From NCBI RefSeq assembly GCF_003287955.1, contig NZ_QMKP01000002.1:124001-188000 (forward strand): DNA of 64,000 bases, in the 5' to 3' direction. Source of the DNA: Arthrobacter sp. AQ5-06. GTDB lineage: Bacteria; Actinomycetota; Actinomycetes; Actinomycetales; Micrococcaceae. Made by a program: the position numbers and the translations under genes. Below, in pieces: positions 17,350 to 25,939 of this stretch; position 1 is the stretch's first letter; the number at the start of each line of letters is the position of its first letter. A model generated the notes under the pieces. That model had not been told where the DNA came from, searched no databases, and was given only the letters and a program-made list of their open reading frames with translations.

Positions 17350-18066
17350 ATGACTCTTGACCCCGGCTCCGCCGCCATCATCCAGCTCGCTTGGGCCCGG
17401 CACCTGGGGCTCGACGACGGCGCTTTCGCTGCGTCGCTGAGTTCCGGCGATCGGATGGTCAGGGCCGACGACGCTGCAGAGACTGTGGAGTTCGTCAGGC
17501 TGTTCGGCAGCTCGGCACTGGTGGGACCGCAATGGGTCATTGACGCCGCCGCTGGAATTCCGGACGGGGAGATGGCCCAGCATGTGACCCTCCTGACCCT
17601 GACCCGGTCCCACGGAGGCCACGGCCTGGGCTCGGCGGCGTTGTTCTTCGCCGACGATCTGCCCCTGCGCCAGCCCCCCGAAGAGCTCACCGTGTCCCAC
17701 GGAAATCCGGAGGCGATCGAGCTCGAAGGCCTGTGCCCGCCGGACGACGTCAACGAAGTGCACTTGTCAGAACTTGAGAACCGGTACACGATCCTCCACG
17801 ACGTGGACGGGCGGCGTTTTCCGGTGGCATGCGGCGCCTACGGGGAATGGGAAGGGCTTCTGGCGCAGATGGGAGTCCTGGTGGACCCCGAGTGGCGGCG
17901 CCGCGGGCTGGGATCCGTGGCCGCATCCATCGCCGCCCACGAGGCCCTCGCGGCTGGCCTCACGGTCCAGTGGCGCGCCGAAGTCAGCAACACCGGGGCG
18001 GTGGCCCTGGCGCGGCAGCTGGGCCTGTCCGCCGGTGGCATCCAGACCAGCGTGCACCTAGGCTGA
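17350..18066 (+). CDS. GNAT-family acetyltransferase
   Basis: 238 residues. The C-terminal GNAT domain shows the acetyl-CoA loop (VDPEWRRRGLGSVAASIAAHEAL) and the terminal N..VALARQLGL segment; the N-terminal 120 residues are less conserved. Substrate unknown. It starts 22 nt after pfkA but has its own TAGGCT box 6 nt before the ATG, so it may be transcribed separately as a leaderless mRNA. Convergent with the MFS gene. Confidence 0.75.
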   Translation: MTLDPGSAAIIQLAWARHLGLDDGAFAASLSSGDRMVRADDAAETVEFVRLFGSSALVGPQWVIDAAAGIPDGEMAQHVTLLTLTRSHGGHGLGSAALFFADDLPLRQPPEELTVSHGNPEAIELEGLCPPDDVNEVHLSELENRYTILHDVDGRRFPVACGAYGEWEGLLAQMGVLVDPEWRRRGLGSVAASIAAHEALAAGLTVQWRAEVSNTGAVALARQLGLSAGGIQTSVHLG

Positions 18067-18072
18067 CGCAGC

Positions 18073-19578
18073 CTAGGATGCCCGGGTGGCGCCCTCTGCA
18101 GCCGCAGGAGCCGCCGCCTGACCGCCCCAGCCCGCCACCGCTTTGGGCTTGGCGAAGAACAGCGCCACGGCTGCGCCCACCAGGATCACACTGGCAGGAA
18201 GCAGGATGGACTGGCCCATCGCCGTCGAGAATCCCTCATGCAGCGCCTCGGGCAACAGGCCGGAGAATTCCATTCCGCCCGCCCCGGGACCTTGTGCGGG
18301 AAGCTCGGCGGCCAGGCGCGCCTGGATGAGCACGGCGATGGCCGCACTTCCCAGTACAGCGCCGATCTGGCGTGTGGTGTTGTAAACCCCGGAGCCTGCC
18401 CCTGCCTGTCGCGGCGGCAGATTGCGCGTAGCCGTGGAGCTCAGGGGCGCCCAGATGCCGGCATTCGCGAACCCCAGGACAGCACTGGGCAGGAGGAAGA
18501 GCAGGATGGGTGTATCCGGGTGCATAAGGGCCGAGTTCCAGAACAGCGCCACAGCCATCAGGACCAGCCCGCCGGCAGTGATGTACTTCGGATCGACCCG
18601 GTCGATGATCTTGCCCACCACGGGGGCCAGGCCACCGGAGATGAGGGCCATGGGAACCATCATGAGCGCCGATTCGGTGGGCGTCATGCCCCGCACCAGC
18701 TGGTAGTAGAAAATAAGCGGCAGCGCGAAGGCTGTGACGGTGAAGCCAACGGTGGTGATCCCGATGTTTGCCAGGGAGAAGTTCCGGTCCCGGAACAGGT
18801 CCAGCGGCAGGAGCGGCTCGCCCTTGTTGAAGCGCTGCCAGAGAATGAACGCCCCAAGCACCACCACCCCGGCGATGATGAGACCCCAGACGCTGATGGG
18901 GCCAATGATGGTCCCCCAGTTGTACGTCTCGCCTTCTTGGATGCCGAACACCAGGAGGAAGAGTCCGACGGCGCTGAGCAGCACGCCCGGGATGTCGAAC
19001 TTGTGGGGGTGGGTACTGAGGATGGGAACGAAGCGCCAGGCGAGGATAAATCCAATGATGCCAACCGGCACGTTGATGAAGAAGATCCATTCCCAGCCAA
19101 GGCTGTCCACCAGCAGGCCGCCCAGGATTGGACCCACCAGCGTTGCCAGGCCCGCGGTGGCGCCCCAGAGGCCCATCGCGGCGCCCCGGCGGTCCGGCGG
19201 GAAGATCCTGGTGATCACCGCCATGGTCTGCGGGGTCATGATGGCGGCGCCCAGCCCCTGGAAGATCCGTGCGGTGATCAGCGTCTGGACGTCACCGGCA
19301 AGCCCGCACCAGAGGGAGGCGAGAGTGAAGACCACCAGGCCGGAGAGGTAAAGCTTCTTGGGCCCGAAGCGGTCGCCGAGCCTGCCAGTGATCAGCAGCG
19401 GCACCGCGTAGGCCAGCAGGTAGGCACTGGTCACCCAGATCACGGCGTTGATGTCCGTTCCCAGCCCATCCATGATGCTGGGGTTGGCCACCGAAACGAT
19501 GGTGGTGTCGATCAGGATCATGAAGAAACCGATGACCAGCGACCAGAGTGCTGGCCAAGGCCGCGCTACATTTTCCAA
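18073..19578 (-). CDS. MFS drug exporter, DHA2 (EmrB/QacA) family
   Basis: 501 residues with about 14 membrane helices. The signature sequences are in the first half: MILIDTTIVSVANPSIMDGL in helix 1, TGRLGDRFGPKKLY in loop 2-3 and the antiporter-motif region LGWEWIFFINVPVGIIGF. Predicted proton-coupled efflux of hydrophobic compounds; substrate not inferable. It starts 3 nt after the stop of the ankyrin gene, as the third gene of ygfZ-ankyrin-MFS. No regulator adjoins it. Confidence 0.9.
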   Translation of the reverse strand: MENVARPWPALWSLVIGFFMILIDTTIVSVANPSIMDGLGTDINAVIWVTSAYLLAYAVPLLITGRLGDRFGPKKLYLSGLVVFTLASLWCGLAGDVQTLITARIFQGLGAAIMTPQTMAVITRIFPPDRRGAAMGLWGATAGLATLVGPILGGLLVDSLGWEWIFFINVPVGIIGFILAWRFVPILSTHPHKFDIPGVLLSAVGLFLLVFGIQEGETYNWGTIIGPISVWGLIIAGVVVLGAFILWQRFNKGEPLLPLDLFRDRNFSLANIGITTVGFTVTAFALPLIFYYQLVRGMTPTESALMMVPMALISGGLAPVVGKIIDRVDPKYITAGGLVLMAVALFWNSALMHPDTPILLFLLPSAVLGFANAGIWAPLSSTATRNLPPRQAGAGSGVYNTTRQIGAVLGSAAIAVLIQARLAAELPAQGPGAGGMEFSGLLPEALHEGFSTAMGQSILLPASVILVGAAVALFFAKPKAVAGWGGQAAAPAAAEGATRAS

Positions 19579-19581
19579 GCG

Positions 19582-20022
19582 TCAGTTTCCCAGCAGATCG
19601 AGGATGTCCGTGCGGGCGAACATCTGCGCGGCAGCCCGGGCGGAGGGGCTGCCGGCGTCGGGATCTGCACCGGCTTCCAGCAATACCCGGGACACGTCCG
19701 TAAACCCCTTGAATGCTGCACCGGCCAAGGGGGTCTGGCCGCGGTCGTTGGCCGCATTGGCCTCTCCGCCGTGCTCAAGGATCAGCTGTACCGTCTCCGC
19801 GTGGCCGTGGTAGGCGGCCAGCATCAGCAGGGAATCGCCCGCGGTGTTGGTCATGGTGGCGGGCGCCCCGGCGTCCAGATACGTACGCAGGAGTCCGGTG
19901 TCCCCCTCCCGGGCAGCCTGGAAGAGCCGGTGGGCCAAAGCCACGGCCTCGTCGTCGGGCGCAGTGGCGCCGGCTTTGGCGACGTCGGGTGAAGCGGCGT
20001 CGGGTGCGGTGTTCTCGGTCAT
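19582..20022 (-). CDS. Ankyrin-repeat protein
   Basis: 146 residues with three ankyrin repeats (AAREGDTGLLRTYLDAGAP, LLMLAAYHGHAETVQLILEHG, PLAGAAFKGFTDVSRVLLEAG), a short Ala-rich N-terminus and no signal peptide. Such small cytosolic ankyrin proteins mediate protein contacts; in other bacteria one is paired with catalase, but no catalase is here. Its start overlaps the ygfZ stop, so expression is coupled. Confidence 0.88.
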   Translation of the reverse strand: MTENTAPDAASPDVAKAGATAPDDEAVALAHRLFQAAREGDTGLLRTYLDAGAPATMTNTAGDSLLMLAAYHGHAETVQLILEHGGEANAANDRGQTPLAGAAFKGFTDVSRVLLEAGADPDAGSPSARAAAQMFARTDILDLLGN

Positions 20023-21104
20023 CAGCGGGTCCCCCTCAGGAATCCAGTCTGGCGCCCCACTACCTGGCCGGCGTCGGGAGCAACAATTACTTCCTGGGCA
20101 GCGATGTAAGGCTCCTCGCCGTCCAGCACCGTCAGCATCTCATCCGGTGCGACGGACCGCTTGATGACGGCCAGCGCCACCGGGCCCATTTCGTAGTGCT
20201 GCGCAACGGACGTTACTGTCCCGACCTTCCGCTCGCCGAGCATGACCTGGCTGCCAGGCGCGGGCATGGTGTGCTGCGATCCGTCCAACTGCAGGAACAC
20301 CAGGCGCCGCGGCGGATGGCCCAGGTTGTGCACGCGGGCGATGGTCTCCTGGCCCTTGTAGCAACCCTTGGACAGGTGCACGGCGGTACGGAGGAGGTCC
20401 AGTTCGTGCGGAATGGTTTTGTCGTCGGTTTCCGCGCCCAGCCTGGGCCGCCACGCAGCAATGCGGAGGGCTTCCGCCGCCATTACACCGGCGAGTGGGC
20501 GGTCCGCCAAAGTTCCCTCAAGTTCAGCGACCGGCACCAGGTACTCGATCCAGGGCCGCTCCAGCCCGGGGTGCCCGTCCTCCGGAACCACAGCGTAGGA
20601 GTAACCGCCGGTACCGACGTGCGGCCACGGATCCCGCCATGCCAGCAGTCCGGACCATTCCTCCACAGCCCTTGTGGACCCGAGCACGGCCCAGTCGGCG
20701 GAGACGTCGGTGATCTCGACGCGCAGCATGAACTTCATTTTGTTCAGCCACTCCGCCAGCGGTGCAGCCTCGGCAGCCTCAACAATCAGCCAGGTGGTCC
20801 CGCCGTCGTCCACTACGCGGGCGTCAAACTCAATCCGGCCCTGGATACTCAGCAACAGCAGCTCGCTGGACTCCCCCGGCTGCAGGCCGGTGACCTGCTG
20901 GGAAGAGAGGGTGTTCAGCCAGGTCAGCCGGTCCGGACCGCTGACCGTCACCACGCCGCGGTGGGAGAGGTCGACGACGGCAGTACCGGCTGCGAGGGCG
21001 CGCTGCTCACGCAGCGGCTCACCGTAGTGGGATGCGACGCCGGCGTCCGCACCGGTGGCCTCGACGGCGCCAGGGCGCGACAGTAGGGGGCTGGGAGTAG
21101 TCAT
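20022..21104 (-). CDS. ygfZ: YgfZ-like folate-binding protein (GcvT family)
   Basis: 360 residues. YgfZ/IBA57 proteins use tetrahydrofolate to support repair or assembly of certain Fe-S enzymes. The diagnostic motif is present as KGCYKGQE (YgfZ: K-G-C-Y-x-G-Q-E) with the reactive Cys, along with the GcvT-like N-terminus (AVVDLSHRGVVTVSGPDRLTWLN). Cytosolic. First gene of a three-gene minus-strand run with the ankyrin and MFS genes; the grouping has no obvious functional logic. Confidence 0.92.
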   Translation of the reverse strand: MTTPSPLLSRPGAVEATGADAGVASHYGEPLREQRALAAGTAVVDLSHRGVVTVSGPDRLTWLNTLSSQQVTGLQPGESSELLLLSIQGRIEFDARVVDDGGTTWLIVEAAEAAPLAEWLNKMKFMLRVEITDVSADWAVLGSTRAVEEWSGLLAWRDPWPHVGTGGYSYAVVPEDGHPGLERPWIEYLVPVAELEGTLADRPLAGVMAAEALRIAAWRPRLGAETDDKTIPHELDLLRTAVHLSKGCYKGQETIARVHNLGHPPRRLVFLQLDGSQHTMPAPGSQVMLGERKVGTVTSVAQHYEMGPVALAVIKRSVAPDEMLTVLDGEEPYIAAQEVIVAPDAGQVVGRQTGFLRGTR

Positions 21105-21199
21105 ATTGGAGGAACGTCCTTAGGTCAGTAGGTATTCCGGTCTCGGACAGCGGGTCTCGACTAGCTCGACCACCGTGGGTCGGCCACCCGGGGGCGGCG

Positions 21200-21922
21200 T
21201 CAGCGGTATTCGGGGTTCTCGAAGTCGAAGCGTGTTCCGGCTTTCCATTCTTCAGGAAGGTTGCCGTAGGCGGGAATCCCGCCGGCGTCCTTGAGCATCC
21301 GGGCGAAATGCAGCAGGTTCCAGGTCATAAACGTGGTGTTGCGGTTGGTGAAGTCGGATTCGGGGCCGCCGGAACCTTCGTCGAGATAGCTCGGGCCGGG
21401 GCCCACCGGGCCGATCCACCCGGCGTCGGCCTGTGGAGGGATGGTGAAGCCGACGTGCTGCAGGCTGTACAGCACGTTCATGGAACAGTGCTTGATGCCG
21501 TCCTCGTTGCCGGTGATCAGGCAGCCGCCAACCTTGGGGTAGAACACCCATTGGCCCTTGTGGTTGAGTTCCCCCGAATGGGCGTAGAGCCGTTCGATCA
21601 GCTTCTTGGTCTGGGAGGAGTTGTCGCCCAGCCAGATGGGACCGGCCACCACCACAATGTCGGCTTCTTCAACGGCCGGGTACAGCTGCGGCCAGTCATC
21701 GGACGGCCAGCCGTGCTCGGTCATGTCGGGGTAGACACCGCTGGCGATGTCGTGGTCGACAGTCCTGATCACACGCGTGCTGACGCCCTGCTTCTCCATG
21801 ATGAGGCGGCTGACATTGATCAGGCCCTCAGTGTTGCTGGTCTCGGGCGACCGTTTAAGGGTCCCGTTGAAGAACACAGCCTTCAGGTCGCTGTAATCCG
21901 TGGAGTCCTGCGGTGCAGCCAT
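21200..21922 (-). CDS. NADPH-dependent FMN reductase / flavodoxin-fold protein
   Basis: 240 residues. Flavodoxin-like fold: LKAVFFNGTLKRSPETSNTEG at the phosphate-binding loop, DIVVVAGPIWLGDNSSQTKKLIERL after strand 3, and GGCLITGNEDGIKH. Probably reduces FMN or quinones with NAD(P)H; exact substrate unknown. ATG 21922 is preferred (AAGGGAG upstream) over a GTG 18 nt earlier that lacks a site. Confidence 0.82.
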   Translation of the reverse strand: MAAPQDSTDYSDLKAVFFNGTLKRSPETSNTEGLINVSRLIMEKQGVSTRVIRTVDHDIASGVYPDMTEHGWPSDDWPQLYPAVEEADIVVVAGPIWLGDNSSQTKKLIERLYAHSGELNHKGQWVFYPKVGGCLITGNEDGIKHCSMNVLYSLQHVGFTIPPQADAGWIGPVGPGPSYLDEGSGGPESDFTNRNTTFMTWNLLHFARMLKDAGGIPAYGNLPEEWKAGTRFDFENPEYR

Positions 21923-21996
21923 GACGCTCCCTTGATTCACTCGTGGGTGAAGCCCAGGATGCCAAGTCTACTGAGGATCAGTGAAGCAGCGGGGCG

Positions 21997-22611
21997 TCAG
22001 TAAACCTTTTTCAGGAAAGCCGAGGCGTGCGCTTCCAGACCCTTGCCGGGCTGTGATGATCCGCCGGCGGCCACGTCCCAGCGCCAGAGCAGGTTGCCGT
22101 CCACCAGGCCGAAGATCCGGGTGGCCGCGCTGTAGTCCTTGGAATGGCTGCCGCGCATCACCATGTCGGTGGTGAGCTGGATCTGCGGGCCTTTGATCTG
22201 CCCGTAGTAGAGCTCGGAGATCCCGCCGGGATGTGAGATGGACACCGAGATATCGAACCCGCCGTCTTTATTGCGCAGCGCTTCGACTTCGTCGGCGCTT
22301 TTGAGTGCGGGAACAATATCGGCCGGAATCAGGCCCGGTCCGCCATCGGCATCAAGCTGTTTGCGCTCCAGCGCCCAAAAACCGGTCTCAACTGTCAGCG
22401 GCCGCAGGCGCGTGCCGTCGTCGTCAGTTAACCAGCTCTCCGCGCGGTACTGAAGATACGGCAGGCCATTATGTCTGAAGGACACATGCTGGAGGAAGTG
22501 TTCCGAGTCCTCGTCCCCGCTGCCGAGCCGGCCGCTGCCTTCCCACTCACCAATGAGCCAGGAAAGCGGAACAAGTTCCGGTGTCAGGTCTGTAGGAATT
22601 TCTATCGGCAC
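21997..22611 (-). CDS. Nitrobindin / peroxynitrite isomerase-like heme protein
   Basis: 204 residues, the FABP-like beta-barrel family (THAP4/nitrobindin). The hallmark GxWxGxG is seen as LIGEWEGSGRLG near residue 20, and the likely heme-ligand His lies in LEAHASAFLKKVY at the C-terminus. Family members bind ferric heme and isomerise peroxynitrite to nitrate. Start is GTG with GAGG upstream. Commonly seen near this position in actinobacteria. Confidence 0.87.
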   Translation of the reverse strand: MPIEIPTDLTPELVPLSWLIGEWEGSGRLGSGDEDSEHFLQHVSFRHNGLPYLQYRAESWLTDDDGTRLRPLTVETGFWALERKQLDADGGPGLIPADIVPALKSADEVEALRNKDGGFDISVSISHPGGISELYYGQIKGPQIQLTTDMVMRGSHSKDYSAATRIFGLVDGNLLWRWDVAAGGSSQPGKGLEAHASAFLKKVY

Positions 22612-22650
22612 GGCAATTACCTCAGGAAAATGCTAGCTCGTTGAACGGGT

Positions 22651-22764
22651 TTACTTCTGGCCTTTGAAGAGGCGGTAAACCACAAAGCCGGCGAACCAGG
22701 CCATGGACAGGCTGGCGATGCCGAGCAGGACGAGGAAGAAGATTTCAAATGCAAGTACGGACAT
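22651..22764 (-). CDS. 37-residue single-helix membrane protein
   Basis: A small gene that automatic callers often miss. ATG (22764-22762) to TAA (22653-22651): MSVLAFEIFFLVLLGIASLS then MAWFAGFVVYRLFKGQK. One long hydrophobic helix with a short basic C-terminus. A TAGGAT box lies exactly 6 nt before the ATG, supporting expression as a leaderless mRNA. Function unknown; it sits between nitrobindin and an eight-helix membrane protein. Confidence 0.75.
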   Translation of the reverse strand: MSVLAFEIFFLVLLGIASLSMAWFAGFVVYRLFKGQK

Positions 22765-22781
22765 GATGCCATCCTAACCGG

Positions 22782-23549
22782 TTAGTAGATGAGTAGTTTG
22801 TCTATGAAGTAAGCCAGGGAGCCCACGGCCGAAACCGGCGCAAGCCCCATGCTAGCCGCAGCCAAAAGATTCAGCGGACCGCCGCGGAGTGTTACGAGGC
22901 GGCGGAAGCTGACCAGTACGGCGCCCACCACAACGCCGAAGATCGCCGCCGGCAGAACGGCAATGTCGGAGAAGACCAGGCCAGCGAGCGGCCCGGCAAG
23001 TCCTGCCATCACGATGCCGAGGGGGGCCACGATGCTGTCCGGCCATCGGATCAGGCCGGCCAACAGTGCCACGGCAGCGCTGATGGCTGCCACCAGGAGC
23101 ATCTCGCGCACGCCGTTGAAGCGCCCGCCGGCGATCCAGCCTGCTCCCAGGCACGAGAGGAGCACACCTGCGCAGCAGCCGAGGGTGGATTCAAGCCGTT
23201 GGGCCTGGCCCGTGCCTCGGATGAGCTGCACCACGAACACGGCCATCATTCCCAGCGCCATGAAGGCAGGCGTCCAGTCCAGGAAACCCGGGGCCGGGAC
23301 GAAGCCGGCAGCGAGCGCCGATCCGACGCCGGGCAGCGCAATGACGGCAGCCAGGGTCTTCTTCGCGGGGATGCGGAGGAAGTGAGGCCAGCCGATGCCT
23401 ACCGCCACAGCAATCACCGCGGCGACGCCGATAAGTGCCTCGCGTGAGACGTATACGCCGGCGATGATCGCCACGAGACCCGCCACCCCGACAACACCGA
23501 TGACCCAGGAGCCCAGTGACTTTGCCGGGGCCCGCACGTCGGCGGTCAT
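22782..23549 (-). CDS. Polytopic membrane protein, unknown function
   Basis: 255 residues from ATG 23549 (274 if the ATG at 23606 is used; neither start has a convincing ribosome binding site). About eight membrane helices and Ala/Gly/Val-rich composition, with no charged active-site motif. It ends KLLIY. No family recognised with confidence; neighbours give no functional clue. Confidence 0.75.
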   Translation of the reverse strand: MTADVRAPAKSLGSWVIGVVGVAGLVAIIAGVYVSREALIGVAAVIAVAVGIGWPHFLRIPAKKTLAAVIALPGVGSALAAGFVPAPGFLDWTPAFMALGMMAVFVVQLIRGTGQAQRLESTLGCCAGVLLSCLGAGWIAGGRFNGVREMLLVAAISAAVALLAGLIRWPDSIVAPLGIVMAGLAGPLAGLVFSDIAVLPAAIFGVVVGAVLVSFRRLVTLRGGPLNLLAAASMGLAPVSAVGSLAYFIDKLLIY

Positions 23550-23896
23550 CGGGGACCCGGCTGGCCGGGTCGCGGCGGCTTCGACTCTGCACTCAATTCG
23601 TGGCATCCCATTCTGGCTGTGGACCCGGCGGCTCTGCCTCCCGCGTCAGGGCGTTCTGCCCCACGGCTCAATCCTGCCTTATATGACCCGGATATGTCGC
23701 AAAACGAAGGTGTGCAGGGGCGGAATCCATGCCGTCTTGCAGGCCGGTGGGTATACTCAAAGTTCAGCTACGCTTCCTGCTGCGGATGCCGGCCGGATAG
23801 ATCCTTAGTCGGCCAGTCCGCTGCAGTGAGATAGTACCGGCCGGTGAAAACCCGGTTCAGTCGCCCGAAGATGCGCGGACGCCCCTTGGAGGAACA
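23550..23896. other. Intergenic region upstream of glnR
   Basis: No gene seen. The region separates the divergent membrane protein and glnR. glnR has a strong TTGGAGG site immediately upstream of its ATG. I did not identify a clear -10/-35 pair. Confidence 0.5.
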
Positions 23897-24595
23897 ATGT
23901 CGCACATCCTTTTATTGACGAACAGCACCGGTTCCTCGGTAGACATTCTGCCTGCCCTGGAATTACTGAACCACCGCGTGCACATCCTCGCCGCGGAACC
24001 CACAGCCCTGCTGGAGACAGATCCCTGCGATATTGTGCTCCTGGACGCCCGTAAGGACCTGGTGGGCGCCCGCTCCCTCACCCAGTTGCTGAAAGCCACC
24101 GGCCTGAGCGCACCCTTGGTCCTGATCCTGACCGAAGGCGGCATGGCCGCCGTTTCTTCGGCCTGGGCTGTAGATGACATCGTGCTCGATTCAGCCGGTC
24201 CCGCCGAAGTGGAAGCCCGAATCAGGCTCTCCGTGGCGCGGGCAGTTCCGGACAAGGATGACGCCCCCACGGAGATCCGGGCGGCAGGCGTGGTCATCGA
24301 TGAAGCGAGCTACACGGCCCGTGTCAACGGTGCGCCCCTGAACCTGACGTTCAAGGAATTCGAACTCCTCAAATACCTGGCCCAGCACCCCGGCCGTGTG
24401 TTCACCCGCCAGCAGCTGCTCACCGAGGTGTGGGGCTATGACTACTATGGCGGCACGCGCACCGTGGATGTCCATGTCCGGCGGCTGCGTGCCAAACTCG
24501 GCGCCGACCACGAAAACCTGATCAGCACGGTCCGGAACGTCGGCTACCGCCTGACCCTGGTGCGGCAGCAGGAAGACGAACTGACGGAAGCCTGA
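23897..24595 (+). CDS. glnR: GlnR-type OmpR-family transcriptional regulator
   Basis: 232 residues. N-terminal receiver-like domain with Asp50 in [17 protein letters not shown] and the [19 protein letters not shown] segment typical of GlnR, then a winged-helix domain ([20 protein letters not shown] ... [18 protein letters not shown] ... TVRNVGYRL). GlnR controls nitrogen assimilation in actinobacteria and is an atypical response regulator working without a known kinase. Adjacency to mshD reproduces the mycobacterial glnR-mshD order, which strengthens the call. A terminator separates the two. Confidence 0.9.
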   Translation: MSHILLLTNSTGSSVDILPALELLNHRVHILAAEPTALLETDPCDIVLLDARKDLVGARSLTQLLKATGLSAPLVLILTEGGMAAVSSAWAVDDIVLDSAGPAEVEARIRLSVARAVPDKDDAPTEIRAAGVVIDEASYTARVNGAPLNLTFKEFELLKYLAQHPGRVFTRQQLLTEVWGYDYYGGTRTVDVHVRRLRAKLGADHENLISTVRNVGYRLTLVRQQEDELTEA

Positions 24596-24606
24596 CATCG
24601 TTCAGA

Positions 24607-24645
24607 CAGGAACAGCCCCGGGCCATTGGTCCGGGGCTGTTCCTG
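24607..24645 (+). terminator. Terminator after glnR
   Basis: 15-bp perfect stem CAGGAACAGCCCCGG / CCGGGGCTGTTCCTG with a 9-nt loop. Confidence 0.85.
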
Positions 24646-24807
24646 TATTAGCGAAGCTTTATTGGTGGAGGACATACGGGTCGAACGTATCGAGGCCACC
24701 CCACTGGTGGATCCCCCTCGTTCCCACCGTGACCGGCGGGTGAGATATCGACTATACGTGCCTGCCCCCGGGGCCTTCAAATCGGAGCGCCGTCCGGCCG
24801 GGGCGTA

Positions 24808-24813
24808 TAGCCT
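24808..24813 (+). promoter_or_regulatory. -10 box of leaderless mshD
   Basis: TAGCCT, 6 nt before the ATG at 24820. A second TAGCCT overlaps at 24813-24818, too close to the start to serve. Confidence 0.5.
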
Positions 24814-24819
24814 AGCCTC

Positions 24820-25791
24820 ATGAGTCCTGCGCACCCGGAAAAATGGCCCGTCCTTGTTGTCCACGGCGGCGTGGAAGAACAACTGCTGAAGGACTGTGTG
24901 GCGCTCTTGGCAGCTGCCGAGGAGTCTGACGGCAACCCCTCGCTTTCCGAGCAAACAGTGGTGACGCTCCGCGCCGGGGACTCGGCAGAGCATTCCCTCC
25001 TGACCCTTGCGCTCTACGCGCCGGACGAGGATTCCGACCCCTCCTCCGGTCAGGACCTGGCCGGGTTTGCGGTTGTTGTGGAGGACGCGGACGGCAGCGG
25101 AGTCCTGGAAATTGCAGTCCATCCCAGCTACCGCAACCAAGGCGTGGCGGACCGCCTTGTCGGCGCACTCAAGTCCGGGCGCGGCCTGGACGGACTGAAG
25201 GCCTGGTCCCACGGCAACCACGAGGCAGCAGCGGACCTCGCAGCCCGCTACGGCTACGGTCCGGTGCGCGAACTCTGGAAGATGAGGCTGACCACCGCCA
25301 ATGCGGAACTGCCCGACGTCGGCCTGCCGGACGGCGTCACGCTCCGCGCCTTTGTGCCGGGCAAGGACGAGGACCGCTGGCTGGCTGCGAACCGCGCCGC
25401 CTTTGCCCACCACCCCGAGCAGGGCTCCATGTCCCGCGCGGACCTGGATGCCCGAATAACCGAGGACTGGTTTGATCCCGCCGGCTTCCTCCTGGCGATG
25501 GACGCCGAGGACCGGCTGCTGGGATTCCACTGGACCAAGGTGCATCCGCGCCACGGCGCCCACCCGGCGATCGGCGAGGTCTACGCGGTGGGCGTCACAC
25601 CGGCAGCGCAGGGTATGGGCCTGGGCAAGGCCCTCACAGTGGCTGGCATCAGGCATCTGCAGGGCCTGGGGCTTCACGCCGTCATGCTCTACACGGATGC
25701 CGACAACACCGCGGCCGTTGCCCTCTACCGGGGCCTGGGCTTCACACGCTGGGATATGGACGTGATGTACGGCCCGCTGGCCTCCGCTTAG
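24820..25791 (+). CDS. mshD: Mycothiol synthase
   Basis: 323 residues with two GNAT domains; transfers acetyl from acetyl-CoA to Cys-GlcN-Ins, the last step of mycothiol synthesis, in the cytosol. Recognised by LKAWSHGNHEAAADLA, LAANRAAFAHHPEQG, LLGFHWTKVHP, the acetyl-CoA loop GVTPAAQGMGLGKALT and YTDADNTAAVALYRGLGF. No Shine-Dalgarno site, but a -10 box 6 nt before ATG indicates a leaderless transcript. Its presence places the organism in the Actinomycetota. Confidence 0.95.
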   Translation: MSPAHPEKWPVLVVHGGVEEQLLKDCVALLAAAEESDGNPSLSEQTVVTLRAGDSAEHSLLTLALYAPDEDSDPSSGQDLAGFAVVVEDADGSGVLEIAVHPSYRNQGVADRLVGALKSGRGLDGLKAWSHGNHEAAADLAARYGYGPVRELWKMRLTTANAELPDVGLPDGVTLRAFVPGKDEDRWLAANRAAFAHHPEQGSMSRADLDARITEDWFDPAGFLLAMDAEDRLLGFHWTKVHPRHGAHPAIGEVYAVGVTPAAQGMGLGKALTVAGIRHLQGLGLHAVMLYTDADNTAAVALYRGLGFTRWDMDVMYGPLASA

Positions 25792-25939
25792 TGGCACCCG
25801 GGTGTGTTAGCCCACTCGTATGACTAACGGCTTCGGATGGGCCGAAACCTAGGGCTTGTGGACGCTGATTGATTGTAAGGTTGATAGAGAACCGCGCCGG
25901 CCAAGGGCCAGCATCAAGCGCCAGGTATGAGGAGAGACC

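Noticed and set aside
18238..19992. 584-codon frame antisense to the MFS and ankyrin genes
   Set aside because: Mirror-image frame of real genes; composition is Gln/Glu/His-rich without domains and it spans two genuine gene boundaries.
21105..21199. Possible dispersed repeat (GGGTCTCGACTAGCTCGACC region)
   Set aside because: It looks like a repeat type met in related genomes, but no second copy is visible in this window, so it cannot be supported here.
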